A model generated the notes under the pieces. That model was not told the origin of the DNA. It did not search any database and saw nothing but the letters and a program-made list of their open reading frames with translations. A stretch of 42,419 bases of DNA from Loigolactobacillus rennini DSM 20253 (GTDB taxonomy: Bacteria > Bacillota > Bacilli > Lactobacillales > Lactobacillaceae): contig NZ_AYYI01000105.1 of assembly GCF_001436505.1 (NCBI RefSeq), forward strand, positions 1-42,419, read 5' to 3'. This document shows positions 1-8,350 of this stretch, one piece after another; position 1 is the first letter of the stretch; every line of letters begins with the position of its first letter. The position numbers and the translations under genes were made by a program.

Positions 1-122
1 CGTAATCTGCGTTACTAAATTTGTTCAAGTTATTTCTTGCAATCTGCCATATAGAATAGTAAACATTAAAGATTGATAAGTTTTTAGGAAAGTATTTCTA
101 ATAATACAAGGTGGGTGTTCAG

Positions 123-1775
123 ATGAAGTTGAAAAAGACAAAGCAGCTTGGGTTAGTTGCAGCTGCAGGATTATTAATTGGACCTTTTATTGGTAATAGT
201 GGTCAAGTACAAGCAGCTAAATTGGCAAAAAACCAGACGTTTCGGACCATGATTTCTACTGAATTGACAACAATGGACAATTCAAAAATGACCGACCTTT
301 ATGCAGCGACTGTTTTAAACAACACCAACGAAGGCTTATACCGGTTAACCAGTAAAAATAAGCCAATTCCAGCGGTTGCAACTTCAGTTGTGAAGGCTAA
401 AAATAATGGTTTGCAGTATACCTTTCATTTGCGCCATTCGAAATGGAGTAACGGTGATCCGGTAACTGCCAAAGATTTTGTCTATTCTTGGCAACGAACG
501 GTTAATCCTAAAACTGCTTCGCAATATGCATTTTTATTTGAGGGAATTAAAAACGCAACGGCAGTCGCAAATGGGAAAAAGGCACCTAGTGAATTAGGGG
601 TTAAGGCGTTGAACGATTACACCTTGCAAGTCACATTAGAAAAGCCAATTCCATACTTTAATTTGCTAATGGCTAACCCTACATTCTATCCACAAAATGA
701 GAAAATCGTTAAAAAGTACGGCTCTAAATACGGAACCACTTCAGCCAAGCAAGTTTATAATGGCCCATTTCGGCTGACTAAATGGAATGGTACTGGTTTG
801 AAATGGACGTTGGTCAAAAACAAAACTTATTGGGATAAAAACAAGGTTAAGCTCCATAAAATTCAATACCAGGCCATTAAAGATCCTTCTACCGCACTTA
901 ATTTATACCAGAGCAATGATCTAGACGATGTCACACTTTCTAGTGAAATGGCAAAGCAATCAGCTAATAATAAAGACAAAGTGATCCGTAAGCAAGCATC
1001 GACTTTTTATTTGGAATATAACCAAAAGAAAATACCAGCGTTTAAGAATAAAAAGATTCGGCAAGCCATTTCACTAACCATTGATCGCAATAAATTAGCT
1101 AAAAACGTGTTATCTGATGGTTCAACTGCAGCTAAGAGCTTTGTCCCACAAGGATTAGCCAGTGATCCTGAATCAGGCAAAGATTTTTCTGCTCAAGCTA
1201 AAGCTAAAACAAAACAGTCGGCAGTTAACGATAATTTAAAAAAGGCCAAGAAACTTTGGGCACAAGGTAAAAAGGAAGTTGGTATTAAGAAACTAAGCGT
1301 TAATTTAATGGGTGACGATACCGATGGTTCTAAAAAAATACTTGAATACATGCAAAATAGTATGGAAAAATTACCTGGGTTAAAAGTGTCTAATCAAAAT
1401 TTACCTTTTAAAACACGGTTATCACGTTCTGAAAGTGGCAAATTTGATTTAGTCATGACAGCTTGGAATGGTGATTTTGGTGATCCGATCACATTTCTAG
1501 ATTTAATGACCAGTAAAAATTCTTACAATAATGGTAAATGGCATAATGCAAGCTATGATCGAGCCATTTCTGATTCAAAGAACAAAAACGCTGCGAATGC
1601 GCAGGCACGTTGGCAAAATTTATTAAGCGCTGAGACGACATTGTTAGATGATCAAGGGATTGCGCCAATTTATCAGAAGAATGAATTCCACTTATTGAAT
1701 CCAAAAGTAAAAGGAATTATTTACCATCAAACAGGTGCCAGCTACGATTACAAGACCACATACATTGCTAAATAA
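123..1775 (+). CDS. oppA: OppA-like oligopeptide-binding protein
   Basis: Extracellular solute-binding protein (family 5, OppA/DppA type) that captures peptides for the OppBCDF importer encoded immediately downstream. About 550 residues, the usual OppA length. The family is recognised from the N-terminal lobe (NEGLYRL, then WSNGDPVTAKDFVYSW) and the later segment FDLVMTAWNGDFGDP. I place the start at ATG 123, because AAGGTGG at 108-114 is 8 nt upstream; a GTG at 111 lies inside that RBS. The signal peptide (MKLKKTKQ, then a hydrophobic core) has no cysteine, and the whole protein lacks cysteine. It therefore has no lipobox and looks like a signal peptidase I substrate cut near VQA-AK. Peptide specificity cannot be read from the sequence. 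No convincing promoter is visible in bases 1-107. Confidence 0.93.
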   Translation: MKLKKTKQLGLVAAAGLLIGPFIGNSGQVQAAKLAKNQTFRTMISTELTTMDNSKMTDLYAATVLNNTNEGLYRLTSKNKPIPAVATSVVKAKNNGLQYTFHLRHSKWSNGDPVTAKDFVYSWQRTVNPKTASQYAFLFEGIKNATAVANGKKAPSELGVKALNDYTLQVTLEKPIPYFNLLMANPTFYPQNEKIVKKYGSKYGTTSAKQVYNGPFRLTKWNGTGLKWTLVKNKTYWDKNKVKLHKIQYQAIKDPSTALNLYQSNDLDDVTLSSEMAKQSANNKDKVIRKQASTFYLEYNQKKIPAFKNKKIRQAISLTIDRNKLAKNVLSDGSTAAKSFVPQGLASDPESGKDFSAQAKAKTKQSAVNDNLKKAKKLWAQGKKEVGIKKLSVNLMGDDTDGSKKILEYMQNSMEKLPGLKVSNQNLPFKTRLSRSESGKFDLVMTAWNGDFGDPITFLDLMTSKNSYNNGKWHNASYDRAISDSKNKNAANAQARWQNLLSAETTLLDDQGIAPIYQKNEFHLLNPKVKGIIYHQTGASYDYKTTYIAK

Positions 1776-1792
1776 ATGGTCGTGCCATGAAG

Positions 1793-1830
1793 CAGGGTAG
1801 CTCAGCTTGCTGAATCTCACCCTGTTTCTT
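1793..1830 (+). terminator. Hairpin between oppA and oppB
   Basis: CAGGGT at 1793-1798 pairs with ACCCTG at 1819-1824, with a second nested stem TCAGC-TT-GCTGA at 1802-1813, followed by the U-rich TTTCTT. The stem is moderate and the U tract is interrupted. It is therefore best read as a partial terminator or a 3'-end-stabilising structure that leaves oppA mRNA more abundant than oppBCDF. Confidence 0.6.
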
Positions 1831-1900
1831 CATATTATATTAGATTATTGAGTGGTTATTAGTGTCAGTTAAATCACTGGCTAGAATAGGAGTTTTGCCG

Positions 1901-2836
1901 ATGCGTAAATACATTATTAAGCGAATACTTTATATGGTATTAACGTTATTTTTAATTGCGACGATTACCTTTTTCTTGATGAAGTTGCTACCGGGAACAC
2001 CTTATCAAAACCAAGCTAAAATGTCGCCTTCGCAAATTCAGATGATGAACAAACAGTACGGTTTAAATCGGCCAGTTTGGTTGCAATATATCCTTTACAT
2101 TGCCGGAATGTTTAAAGGCAACTTAGGCATTTCATTTCAGTTTTCCGACCAGCCAGTGGCTTATTTAATTGCTACTCGGATTGGGCCGTCACTACAGTTA
2201 GGAATTCAAGCGATGATTGTCGGGTCGCTGTTAGGGATTCTTTTAGGGGCCATTGCGGCAATTCGTAAAAATACTTGGGTGGATACTTTAACGACTTTGT
2301 TGGCTATTTTAGGGATGTCAATTCCTAACTTCATTTTTGCTGTGTTACTGCAGTATGTTTTAGGTTTTAAATTAAAATTATTTCCCATCGCGTTATGGAA
2401 TAATTTTAGTGCCAGCATTTTACCAACCATTGCTTTGGCGATGATGCCTTTAGCTGAAACTGCTCGGTTCATGCGAACAGAGATGATTGATGTTCTGAAT
2501 AGTGATTATGTCATGTTAGCCCGAGCCAAAGGCTTAACCCAAGCTGGTGTCGTTTGGCGGCATGCACTACGTAACAGTTTAATTCCTGTCATTACGCTAG
2601 CCGGACCGTTAGTTGTCAACCTAATGACTGGTTCCATGGTGGTAGAAAACATTTTTTCCATTCCGGGAATTGGTGAGCAATTTGTTAAGTCGATTACAAC
2701 CAATGATTATCCAACAATCATGGGTGTAACCATGCTGTATTCCTTAATGCTAGTGGTTGTCATTTTGATCGTCGATATTCTATACGGCATTATTGATCCA
2801 AGAATTAGATTGAGTGGAAATGAGGTTAATGCTTAA
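1901..2836 (+). CDS. oppB: Oligopeptide ABC transporter permease OppB
   Basis: Inner-membrane permease of the Opp importer, one of two subunits forming the peptide channel. About 311 residues. It starts with a membrane helix (MRKYIIKRILYMVLTLF) followed by the conserved GNLGISF segment. It carries the EAA-type loop that contacts the ATPases (DYVMLARAKGL, then WRHALRNSLIPVIT) and ends with the family signature GIIDPRIRL. The start is ATG 1901, preceded by AATAGGAG at 1885-1892. An in-frame GTG at 1862 has no RBS and would add an uncharacteristic polar extension. The stop codon overlaps the oppC start by one base (TAATG), suggesting coupled translation. Confidence 0.95.
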   Translation: MRKYIIKRILYMVLTLFLIATITFFLMKLLPGTPYQNQAKMSPSQIQMMNKQYGLNRPVWLQYILYIAGMFKGNLGISFQFSDQPVAYLIATRIGPSLQLGIQAMIVGSLLGILLGAIAAIRKNTWVDTLTTLLAILGMSIPNFIFAVLLQYVLGFKLKLFPIALWNNFSASILPTIALAMMPLAETARFMRTEMIDVLNSDYVMLARAKGLTQAGVVWRHALRNSLIPVITLAGPLVVNLMTGSMVVENIFSIPGIGEQFVKSITTNDYPTIMGVTMLYSLMLVVVILIVDILYGIIDPRIRLSGNEVNA

Positions 2837-3858
2837 TGGTAGAAGAAAAATTAAATTTAACAAAAGATGTTTTTGAGCCATTAAAAGCCCGCGATCAGCT
2901 TAATAAAGAACGAATTGCCACACCAGCATTGACCTTTTTACAGGATGCTTGGCGCCGATTAAAAAAGAATAAAGCAGCGGTGTTTTCCTTAGCGGTTTTA
3001 TTATTAATCATCGCCCTGGCAGTGGGATCGATTTGGTTTTCACCCCACAGTCCTAACGCGCAAAATGCGGCTTATGCCAATTTGCCGCCTAAAATTGGCA
3101 ATGGCTTTTGGGGGTTTGATGGTAAAGCAAAAGTTGCCGGGACAATGGTGGATGCTTATCAACAAGCTGGTGTGCCTAAAGGAACTTATTACATTTTAGG
3201 AACAGATTACCTTGGACGTGATTTGCTATCTCGGATTTTATTTGGCACGCGGATTTCCTTGTTAGTAGCGTTTGTTGCCACGTTTGTAGATTTAGTTATC
3301 GGGGTTGCCTACGGGATGTTTTCCGGATGGTACGGCGGACAAGTCGATAACGTGATGCAGCGGATTTTAGAAATTATTTCCTCTGTACCTAATTTAGTTG
3401 TGGTGATTTTAATGATTGTGGTCTTTAAACCCGGTATTTTTTCGATTAGTATGGCGATCGCTATTACAGGTTGGATTACTATGGCAAGGTTGGTCCGTGC
3501 CCAAACTTTGAAACTAAAAGAACAAGAATTTATTTTAGCTGCGCGAACACTAGGTGAACCGACAAGAAAAATTGCTTTGAAACACTTATTGCCTAACTTA
3601 TCCAGCACCATTATTATTCAATTGATGTTCACAATTCCAACTGCGATTTTCTTTGAAGCTTTCTTAAGCTTTATCGGTATTGGAATCAGTGCGCCAAATG
3701 CGTCACTGGGGACTTTGTTAAATGATGGCTACAAAACATTCCGCTTTTTACCTTATCAAATGTGGTATCCAGCGATTATTTTATCCATCATCATGATTGC
3801 TTTTAATTTACTCGCTGATGGGTTGCGAGATGCATTTGATCCACAAGCAAGGGGGTAA
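2836..3858 (+). CDS. oppC: Oligopeptide ABC transporter permease OppC
   Basis: Second permease subunit of the Opp importer, 340 residues. There is a cytoplasmic N-terminal tail of about 45 residues, a first membrane helix (AAVFSLAVLLLIIALAV), and a periplasm-side loop ending in the OppC/DppC signature YYILGTDYLGRDLLSRILFG. Further helices follow, with the EAA loop EFILAARTLG then KHLLPN, and the C-terminal LADGLRDAFDPQARG. ATG 2836 shares its A with the oppB stop, and TGAGG lies just upstream. Six bases separate it from oppD. Confidence 0.95.
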   Translation: MVEEKLNLTKDVFEPLKARDQLNKERIATPALTFLQDAWRRLKKNKAAVFSLAVLLLIIALAVGSIWFSPHSPNAQNAAYANLPPKIGNGFWGFDGKAKVAGTMVDAYQQAGVPKGTYYILGTDYLGRDLLSRILFGTRISLLVAFVATFVDLVIGVAYGMFSGWYGGQVDNVMQRILEIISSVPNLVVVILMIVVFKPGIFSISMAIAITGWITMARLVRAQTLKLKEQEFILAARTLGEPTRKIALKHLLPNLSSTIIIQLMFTIPTAIFFEAFLSFIGIGISAPNASLGTLLNDGYKTFRFLPYQMWYPAIILSIIMIAFNLLADGLRDAFDPQARG

Positions 3859-3863
3859 AGCTG

Positions 3864-4937
3864 ATGACTAATATTTTAGAAGTGAATGATCTAGCAGTTA
3901 GTTTTACGACTTTTGCCGGTGATGTGCAAGCCGTACGTGGTGTCAGTTTTGATTTGCACAAAGGTGAGATCCTAGCAATTGTTGGTGAAACTGGTTCAGG
4001 TAAAAGTGTCACCACCAAGGCGATTATGGGGTTGCTGGCTAATAATGCCAAAATTAAAAGTGGCACGATTAAGTTTGCTGGTCAGGACTTGTTAAAGGCA
4101 ACGCCTAAAGAAATGGCACAGATTAATGGCAATGACATTGCAGAAATTATCCAAGATCCGATGACATCACTAGATCCTACCATGACAATTGGCAAGCAAG
4201 TGTCAGAACCACTGCGTATCCATAAAGAAATGTCACGCAAACAGGCGATGGTACGGACTAAAGAAGTTTTGGAATTAGTCGGCATTCAAAACGCTAGTGC
4301 TCGGATGAAAGATTATCCTCATCAATTTTCAGGTGGACAGCGGCAACGGATTGTCATTGCAATGGCATTGGTTAACAATCCCAAGATTTTAATTGCAGAT
4401 GAGCCGACAACAGCGTTAGATGTGACGATTCAAGCACAAATTTTAAAGTTAATGAAAGAGCTGCAAAAGAGAATCGATACATCAATTATATTTATAACGC
4501 ATGATTTAGGGGTGGTTGCCGGGATGGCAGATCGTGTTGCGGTGATGTATGCAGGTAAAATTGTTGAAATTGGGTTAGTGGATGAGATTTTTTATGATCC
4601 TAAACATCCCTATACTTGGGGCTTGATCAACTCAATGCCGACACTAGACACTAAATCGCACCGCTTGGCTGCCATTGCAGGCACACCGCCAGATTTGCTC
4701 GATCCACCCAAGGGTGATGCGTTTGCACCACGTAATCCCTATGCATTAAAAATAGATTGCCAACAAGAACCGCCTTTTTTTGCAGTGACAGCTACTCATG
4801 CTGCAGCCACTTGGTTACTACACCCTAACGCACCCCAGGTAACACCACCACCAGAAATTTTGCGGCGACAACAATTTTACCAAAAACATTTCGCCACTAA
4901 AGTACAGCAGCTAGATCCATTTAGCGCTGCGAAGTAA
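3864..4937 (+). CDS. oppD: Oligopeptide ABC transporter ATP-binding protein OppD
   Basis: First ATPase of the Opp importer, 357 residues. Walker A GETGSGKS is at residues 41-48; the Q-loop (IIQDPMTSLDP), ABC signature FSGGQRQR, Walker B ILIADEPTTALD and switch histidine (FITHDLG) are all present, so the domain should hydrolyse ATP. The oligopeptide/dipeptide C-terminal domain follows. In that tail the cysteines that many OppD/DppD proteins place around G-C-AFAPRC-PYA are replaced (GDAFAPRNPYA), leaving a single nearby cysteine, so the Fe-S-type cluster is unlikely. The start ATG 3864 has AAGGGGGT at 3849-3856. Confidence 0.95.
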   Translation: MTNILEVNDLAVSFTTFAGDVQAVRGVSFDLHKGEILAIVGETGSGKSVTTKAIMGLLANNAKIKSGTIKFAGQDLLKATPKEMAQINGNDIAEIIQDPMTSLDPTMTIGKQVSEPLRIHKEMSRKQAMVRTKEVLELVGIQNASARMKDYPHQFSGGQRQRIVIAMALVNNPKILIADEPTTALDVTIQAQILKLMKELQKRIDTSIIFITHDLGVVAGMADRVAVMYAGKIVEIGLVDEIFYDPKHPYTWGLINSMPTLDTKSHRLAAIAGTPPDLLDPPKGDAFAPRNPYALKIDCQQEPPFFAVTATHAAATWLLHPNAPQVTPPPEILRRQQFYQKHFATKVQQLDPFSAAK

Positions 4938-4961
4938 CGTTGAATTCAGGGAGGAATTATC

Positions 4962-5912
4962 TTGGCTGAGCGTGAGCAGATATTACAAGTTAAAAATTTA
5001 AAACAATATTTTAATGTAGGTAAACCAGATGAAGTGAAAGCAGTTGATGACATTTCTTTTGCGATTTATCAAGGAGAAACTTTTGGTTTGGTGGGCGAAT
5101 CGGGATCAGGTAAAACAACAGTGGGCCGCAGCATCATTCACCTTTATGAACCGACTGCGGGGAAAATTTTGTTTCATGGGCAAGATATCAGCCAATTAAA
5201 ATCTGCCGCAACGCGTTTACAGTTTCGCCAGCAGATGCAGATGATTTTTCAAGATCCTTATGCATCTTTGAATCCGCGGATGAAAGTTAAAGATATCATT
5301 GCAGAAGGAATTGACGTCCACCATTTAGCAACAAGCAATCAAGATCGTGATGATCGTGTGGCTCATTTGTTAGAGGTAGTCGGATTAAATCCTGATCATG
5401 CAACACGGTATCCTTATGAATTTTCAGGCGGCCAGCGACAGCGGATTGGGATTGCCCGAGCGTTGGCGGTGGAACCAGAATTTATTATTGCAGATGAGCC
5501 AATTTCAGCGTTAGACGTCTCAATTCAAGCACAGGTTGTGAATTTACTGCAGGATCTACAAGCACAACATGAACTGACTTATTTATTTATTGCGCATGAT
5601 TTGTCAATGGTTAAGTACATTTCAGATCGGATCGGTGTCATTCACTACGGGCGTTTAATGGAAATTGCGCCAGCGGACGAAATCTATGCCAATCCGTTGC
5701 ATCCTTATACTAAGAGTTTACTGTCTGCAGTACCAGTACCTGATCCAGAATATGAAAGAAAACGCCAGGCGATTGCCTACGACGCTACATTATACGAAGG
5801 AGACGATAAGAAACGCCAGTTAGTTGAAGTTGTACCTGGGCATTTTATTCGTGCAAGTGCCGACGAATTACCGACTTATCAGCAACAGGCAATGCATTAT
5901 CAAGTTGTTTAA
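4962..5912 (+). CDS. oppF: Oligopeptide ABC transporter ATP-binding protein OppF
   Basis: Second ATPase of the Opp importer, 316 residues, pairing with OppD. Walker A GESGSGKT, the Q-loop [13 protein letters not shown], signature [10 protein letters not shown], Walker [13 protein letters not shown] and the switch His (FIAHDLS) are intact. The C-terminal oligopeptide-transporter extension ends near residue 316. The start is TTG 4962, supported by GGGAGG at 4949-4954, 7 nt upstream; there is no ATG near a usable RBS. It is the last gene of the opp operon, and its stop codon lies within the A-run of the terminator. Confidence 0.95.
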   Translation: MAEREQILQVKNLKQYFNVGKPDEVKAVDDISFAIYQGETFGLVGESGSGKTTVGRSIIHLYEPTAGKILFHGQDISQLKSAATRLQFRQQMQMIFQDPYASLNPRMKVKDIIAEGIDVHHLATSNQDRDDRVAHLLEVVGLNPDHATRYPYEFSGGQRQRIGIARALAVEPEFIIADEPISALDVSIQAQVVNLLQDLQAQHELTYLFIAHDLSMVKYISDRIGVIHYGRLMEIAPADEIYANPLHPYTKSLLSAVPVPDPEYERKRQAIAYDATLYEGDDKKRQLVEVVPGHFIRASADELPTYQQQAMHYQVV

Positions 5913-5980
5913 AAAACACGTGAGTCAAAGCGTGATAACTGTGAAAACAAACAGCTATCAGTTGGCTCACGTGCTTTTTG
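5911..5980. terminator. Bidirectional terminator after oppF
   Basis: CACGTGAG at 5917-5924 pairs with CTCACGTG at 5966-5973 as the base of a long, imperfect stem; the inner arms TGATAACTG and CAGCTATCA pair partly. A-tract 5911-5916 on one side and T-tract 5975-5979 on the other let it serve both oppF and the convergent gene at 6006-6527. Confidence 0.85.
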
Positions 5981-6005
5981 TATTAGAAAGACAGCAAGGG
6001 GGTGC

Positions 6006-6527
6006 TTAAGTGTTATACATTGGGTTGGCAAAGCCACGCTTAATTGGTGATTTATCACGGCGCACAGACCAATGATCAAGAATTAGACTGAGTAATAAAC
6101 AAATTGGTGCATCTTGTTCATAAGTAATCGCCAGTTCATAGTAGTCACCATCAGATAAAATTGCTTTATCCATAGTTAATAGCGTTTTGGTGCGGTGATA
6201 AATCTTGTAGTGGTGGTTCATTAAGTCACCCATAATAATCCAATTTAAATCACTGACGAATTGAAATTGGTGCCAAACACCATACATTTTTTTGACAGAA
6301 CCGACTTTTTGTTTACCTAGATAAAGGTCGAACCGAGGGAACAAACCTAGCGTAGTCTGTTTGATTTCCGCAACGTAGCTACCATCGATTTTATATAAGG
6401 TAAAAGCGTCTTGACGTAGGCCCCAACGCCCAGTAATTAAGTAGACGGGGACATTTTTTTCATCACGGACAATAATTGGCACACCCTTTGTTGCCATTAA
6501 TTGTTCTTTGATATATAACCGCAGCAA
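6006..6527 (-). CDS. LURP-one-related (YxjI-like) protein
   Basis: Small cytosolic protein of 173 residues that resembles the LURP-one-related (LOR/YxjI) tubby-like beta-barrel family. The pattern of short strands such as RDEKNVPVYLITGRWG, FTLYKIDGSYVAEIKQ and FQFVSDLNWIIMGDLMNHHY fits that fold. There is no signal peptide or transmembrane segment. Biochemical function is unknown for the bacterial members. The start is TTG 6527 with AGAGGTGG a few bases upstream. The C-terminus (SVRRDKSPIKRGFANP) is basic. It is followed upstream by the HAD gene, only 29 bp away on the same strand, so the two are probably co-transcribed. The family assignment is from pattern recognition and is moderately certain. 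Confidence 0.65.
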   Translation of the reverse strand: MLRLYIKEQLMATKGVPIIVRDEKNVPVYLITGRWGLRQDAFTLYKIDGSYVAEIKQTTLGLFPRFDLYLGKQKVGSVKKMYGVWHQFQFVSDLNWIIMGDLMNHHYKIYHRTKTLLTMDKAILSDGDYYELAITYEQDAPICLLLSLILDHWSVRRDKSPIKRGFANPMYNT

Positions 6528-6556
6528 GTCGTGCCACCTCTTTTAATACCTGAACT

Positions 6557-7429
6557 TTAACTTAATTTAGTCTGCAACACGCGTTGAATAGCTTTTGCGA
6601 CACCATGATTGACATTAGTGTCAGTTAAGTAACGTGCACACTGTTTAATTTCAGGAGTTGCATTACCCATTGCGAAACTAATGTGTGCTGTTTGTAACAT
6701 TGATGCGTCGTTTAAATTGTCTCCAATTGCCATGACTTGCGTTAAGGGGATGTTTAAACTTTTAGCATAACTTGCCAAAGCTGCCCCTTTTTGAGCGTTA
6801 ATGTGATTAATTTCGATATTACTGGCAGAACTAGCTGTGATTGCCAGGTTGCCGATTTGCTCTAATTCAGTGGCAATTGGTGCTAATACAGCTTGTTTTT
6901 TAGGACTAAAGGCGATCACTTTTAAAATATTAACAGCACTATCTGTTAACAAGGTTTGATAAGAGTCAACATAGTTGATATTCATGAGTTCTAACCTAGC
7001 AGAAGCAAGAGAAACCGCTATTTTAAAGCTATCTGTTGTTTTCAGATCGACTAATAACGCGGCGACATTTTCGATCCGGTTCACTTTACTATCTGAAACT
7101 GTCCCATGATCAGTCATCACTTCAAAATATAACCCGTTCGCTTTTAAGCGCAGGAAAATTTGTTTAACGGTTGTTTTAGGAATGGGAACAGTATTTAAAA
7201 TTTGCCCGTCTTCGTCAAAAACTTGAGCGCCATTCATTGCAATAATTGGGGTATGAATGCCTACTTTTTCAATTAAAGGTTTAGCTTCATTGTAGCTGCG
7301 CCCGGTTGCAACAATAAATTTAACGCCGTGTTGCGCAGCAGTTTTGATGGCTGCTGCGTTTTCTGGTGGGACTGTCATTTTTTCGTTTAGTAATGTGCCA
7401 TCCATATCAGAGGCGATAAGAGCGATCAC
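6557..7429 (-). CDS. Cof-type HAD-IIB sugar-phosphatase-like hydrolase
   Basis: Haloacid-dehalogenase superfamily phosphatase (Cof/YidA type), about 290 residues, which probably dephosphorylates a sugar or nucleotide phosphate in the cytosol. Motif I DMDGTLL is at residues 8-14 (nucleophile D8, acid/base D10). Motif II follows in FIVATGRS, and motif IV GDNLNDASML coordinates magnesium. The middle is the C2B cap, which sets specificity. I place the start at GTG 7429, because GGAGG lies 7 nt upstream; an ATG at 7453 would include that RBS in the coding region. The substrate cannot be predicted. Confidence 0.9.
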   Translation of the reverse strand: MIALIASDMDGTLLNEKMTVPPENAAAIKTAAQHGVKFIVATGRSYNEAKPLIEKVGIHTPIIAMNGAQVFDEDGQILNTVPIPKTTVKQIFLRLKANGLYFEVMTDHGTVSDSKVNRIENVAALLVDLKTTDSFKIAVSLASARLELMNINYVDSYQTLLTDSAVNILKVIAFSPKKQAVLAPIATELEQIGNLAITASSASNIEINHINAQKGAALASYAKSLNIPLTQVMAIGDNLNDASMLQTAHISFAMGNATPEIKQCARYLTDTNVNHGVAKAIQRVLQTKLS

Positions 7430-7583
7430 AGTGATTCCTCCGTTTCTATTCATCTTAGTTTAGCATATTTTTAGGTAGAGACGAAATGACTGTGAAGGGT
7501 TATTGCCAATTTAACAACTGAAAAACTAAAGAAAGTGGTAATTAATGTCAAAAATCGTTAAACTAATTAGTGAGGTGTTAATA

Positions 7584-8282
7584 GTGAAAACGATTATCCA
7601 TAATGACTGGCAAAAGGTTTTAGAGCCAGAATTTGCACAAGCTTATTATGCACAACTACATCAATTTTTAAAACACGAATATGCAACACAAACCATTTAT
7701 CCGGATATGTACCATATTTTTACGGCTTTTGAATGGACGCCGTTTTCTAAAGTTAAAGTCGTGATTTTAGGGCAAGATCCATACCATAATCCCAATCAAG
7801 GTATGGGTGTTAGTTTTGCGGTTCGGCCAGGGGTACACTTGCCACCTTCTTTACAAAATATTTATAAAGAGTTACAGGATGATTTAGGTATTCCACCAGT
7901 AAATCATGGTTATTTAAAGCCTTGGGCGGATCAAGGGGTTTTATTGTTGAATTCAGTATTAACCGTCCGGCGTGGTCAAGCATTTTCACATAAAGGGAAA
8001 GGTTGGGAGCGCCTAACAGATAAAGCAATTGAAAAATTGTCAGAACGGGGTAAAGTGGTCTTTATTTTATGGGGCAAAGCGGCTAAATCAAAACGTACTT
8101 TAATCGATGAAAGTAAAAATGTCGTGTTGACTGCTTCTCATCCTAGTCCCTTTGCTGCGCGCTATGGTTTCTTTGGTTCGCGGCCATTTTCAAAAACAAA
8201 TGCAGCATTGGAAAAATTTAGTGAAAAGCCGATTGATTGGCGTTTGCCAACGCATGTGGCGCCGGATCAACCATCAGCCTAA
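7584..8282 (+). CDS. ung: Uracil-DNA glycosylase (family 1)
   Basis: Base-excision repair enzyme that removes uracil from DNA, 232 residues from GTG 7584. It has the water-activating motif GQDPYHN (Asp65), the uracil-binding region [12 protein letters not shown], and the DNA-intercalation loop HPSPFAAR (His186). I chose GTG 7584 because GTGAGGTG precedes it by 6 nt and because [10 protein letters not shown] matches the usual N-terminus of lactobacillar Ung. The ATG at 7545 would add 13 residues not expected in the family and has a weak RBS. The gene is divergent from the HAD gene and is closed by a hairpin that overlaps its stop codon. Confidence 0.95.
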   Translation: MKTIIHNDWQKVLEPEFAQAYYAQLHQFLKHEYATQTIYPDMYHIFTAFEWTPFSKVKVVILGQDPYHNPNQGMGVSFAVRPGVHLPPSLQNIYKELQDDLGIPPVNHGYLKPWADQGVLLLNSVLTVRRGQAFSHKGKGWERLTDKAIEKLSERGKVVFILWGKAAKSKRTLIDESKNVVLTASHPSPFAARYGFFGSRPFSKTNAALEKFSEKPIDWRLPTHVAPDQPSA

Positions 8283-8302
8283 AAATTTAGGCTGTTATTT
8301 TT
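8276..8302 (+). terminator. Terminator overlapping the ung stop codon
   Basis: AGCCTAAA at 8276-8283 pairs perfectly with TTTAGGCT at 8286-8293, followed by GTTATTTTT. The ascending arm contains the last bases of ung. Confidence 0.75.
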
Positions 8303-8350
8303 AATGTAAGCGTTGTATCATCGTAGTAGTAACTAAATGGAGGGTTTATT

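Noticed and set aside
1489-1704. Minus-strand ORFs inside oppA, the antiporter, glmM and other genes
   Set aside because: They lie wholly within well-supported genes, lack RBSs and recognisable domains, and are expected from codon bias on the opposite strand.
5824-6009. Short plus-strand ORF across the end of oppF and its terminator
   Set aside because: It lies in another frame of oppF, runs through the terminator hairpin, has no RBS and gives a protein unlike anything recognisable.
7545-7583. Earlier ATG start for ung
   Set aside because: Weak RBS and 13 residues not typical of Ung; GTG 7584 has a better RBS and a family-like N-terminus.
8305-8321. Possible catabolite-repression (cre) site upstream of pta: TGTAAGCG followed by TTGTATCA
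   Set aside because: The left half fits, but the right half is displaced by two bases, so the palindrome spacing is wrong for a CcpA site.
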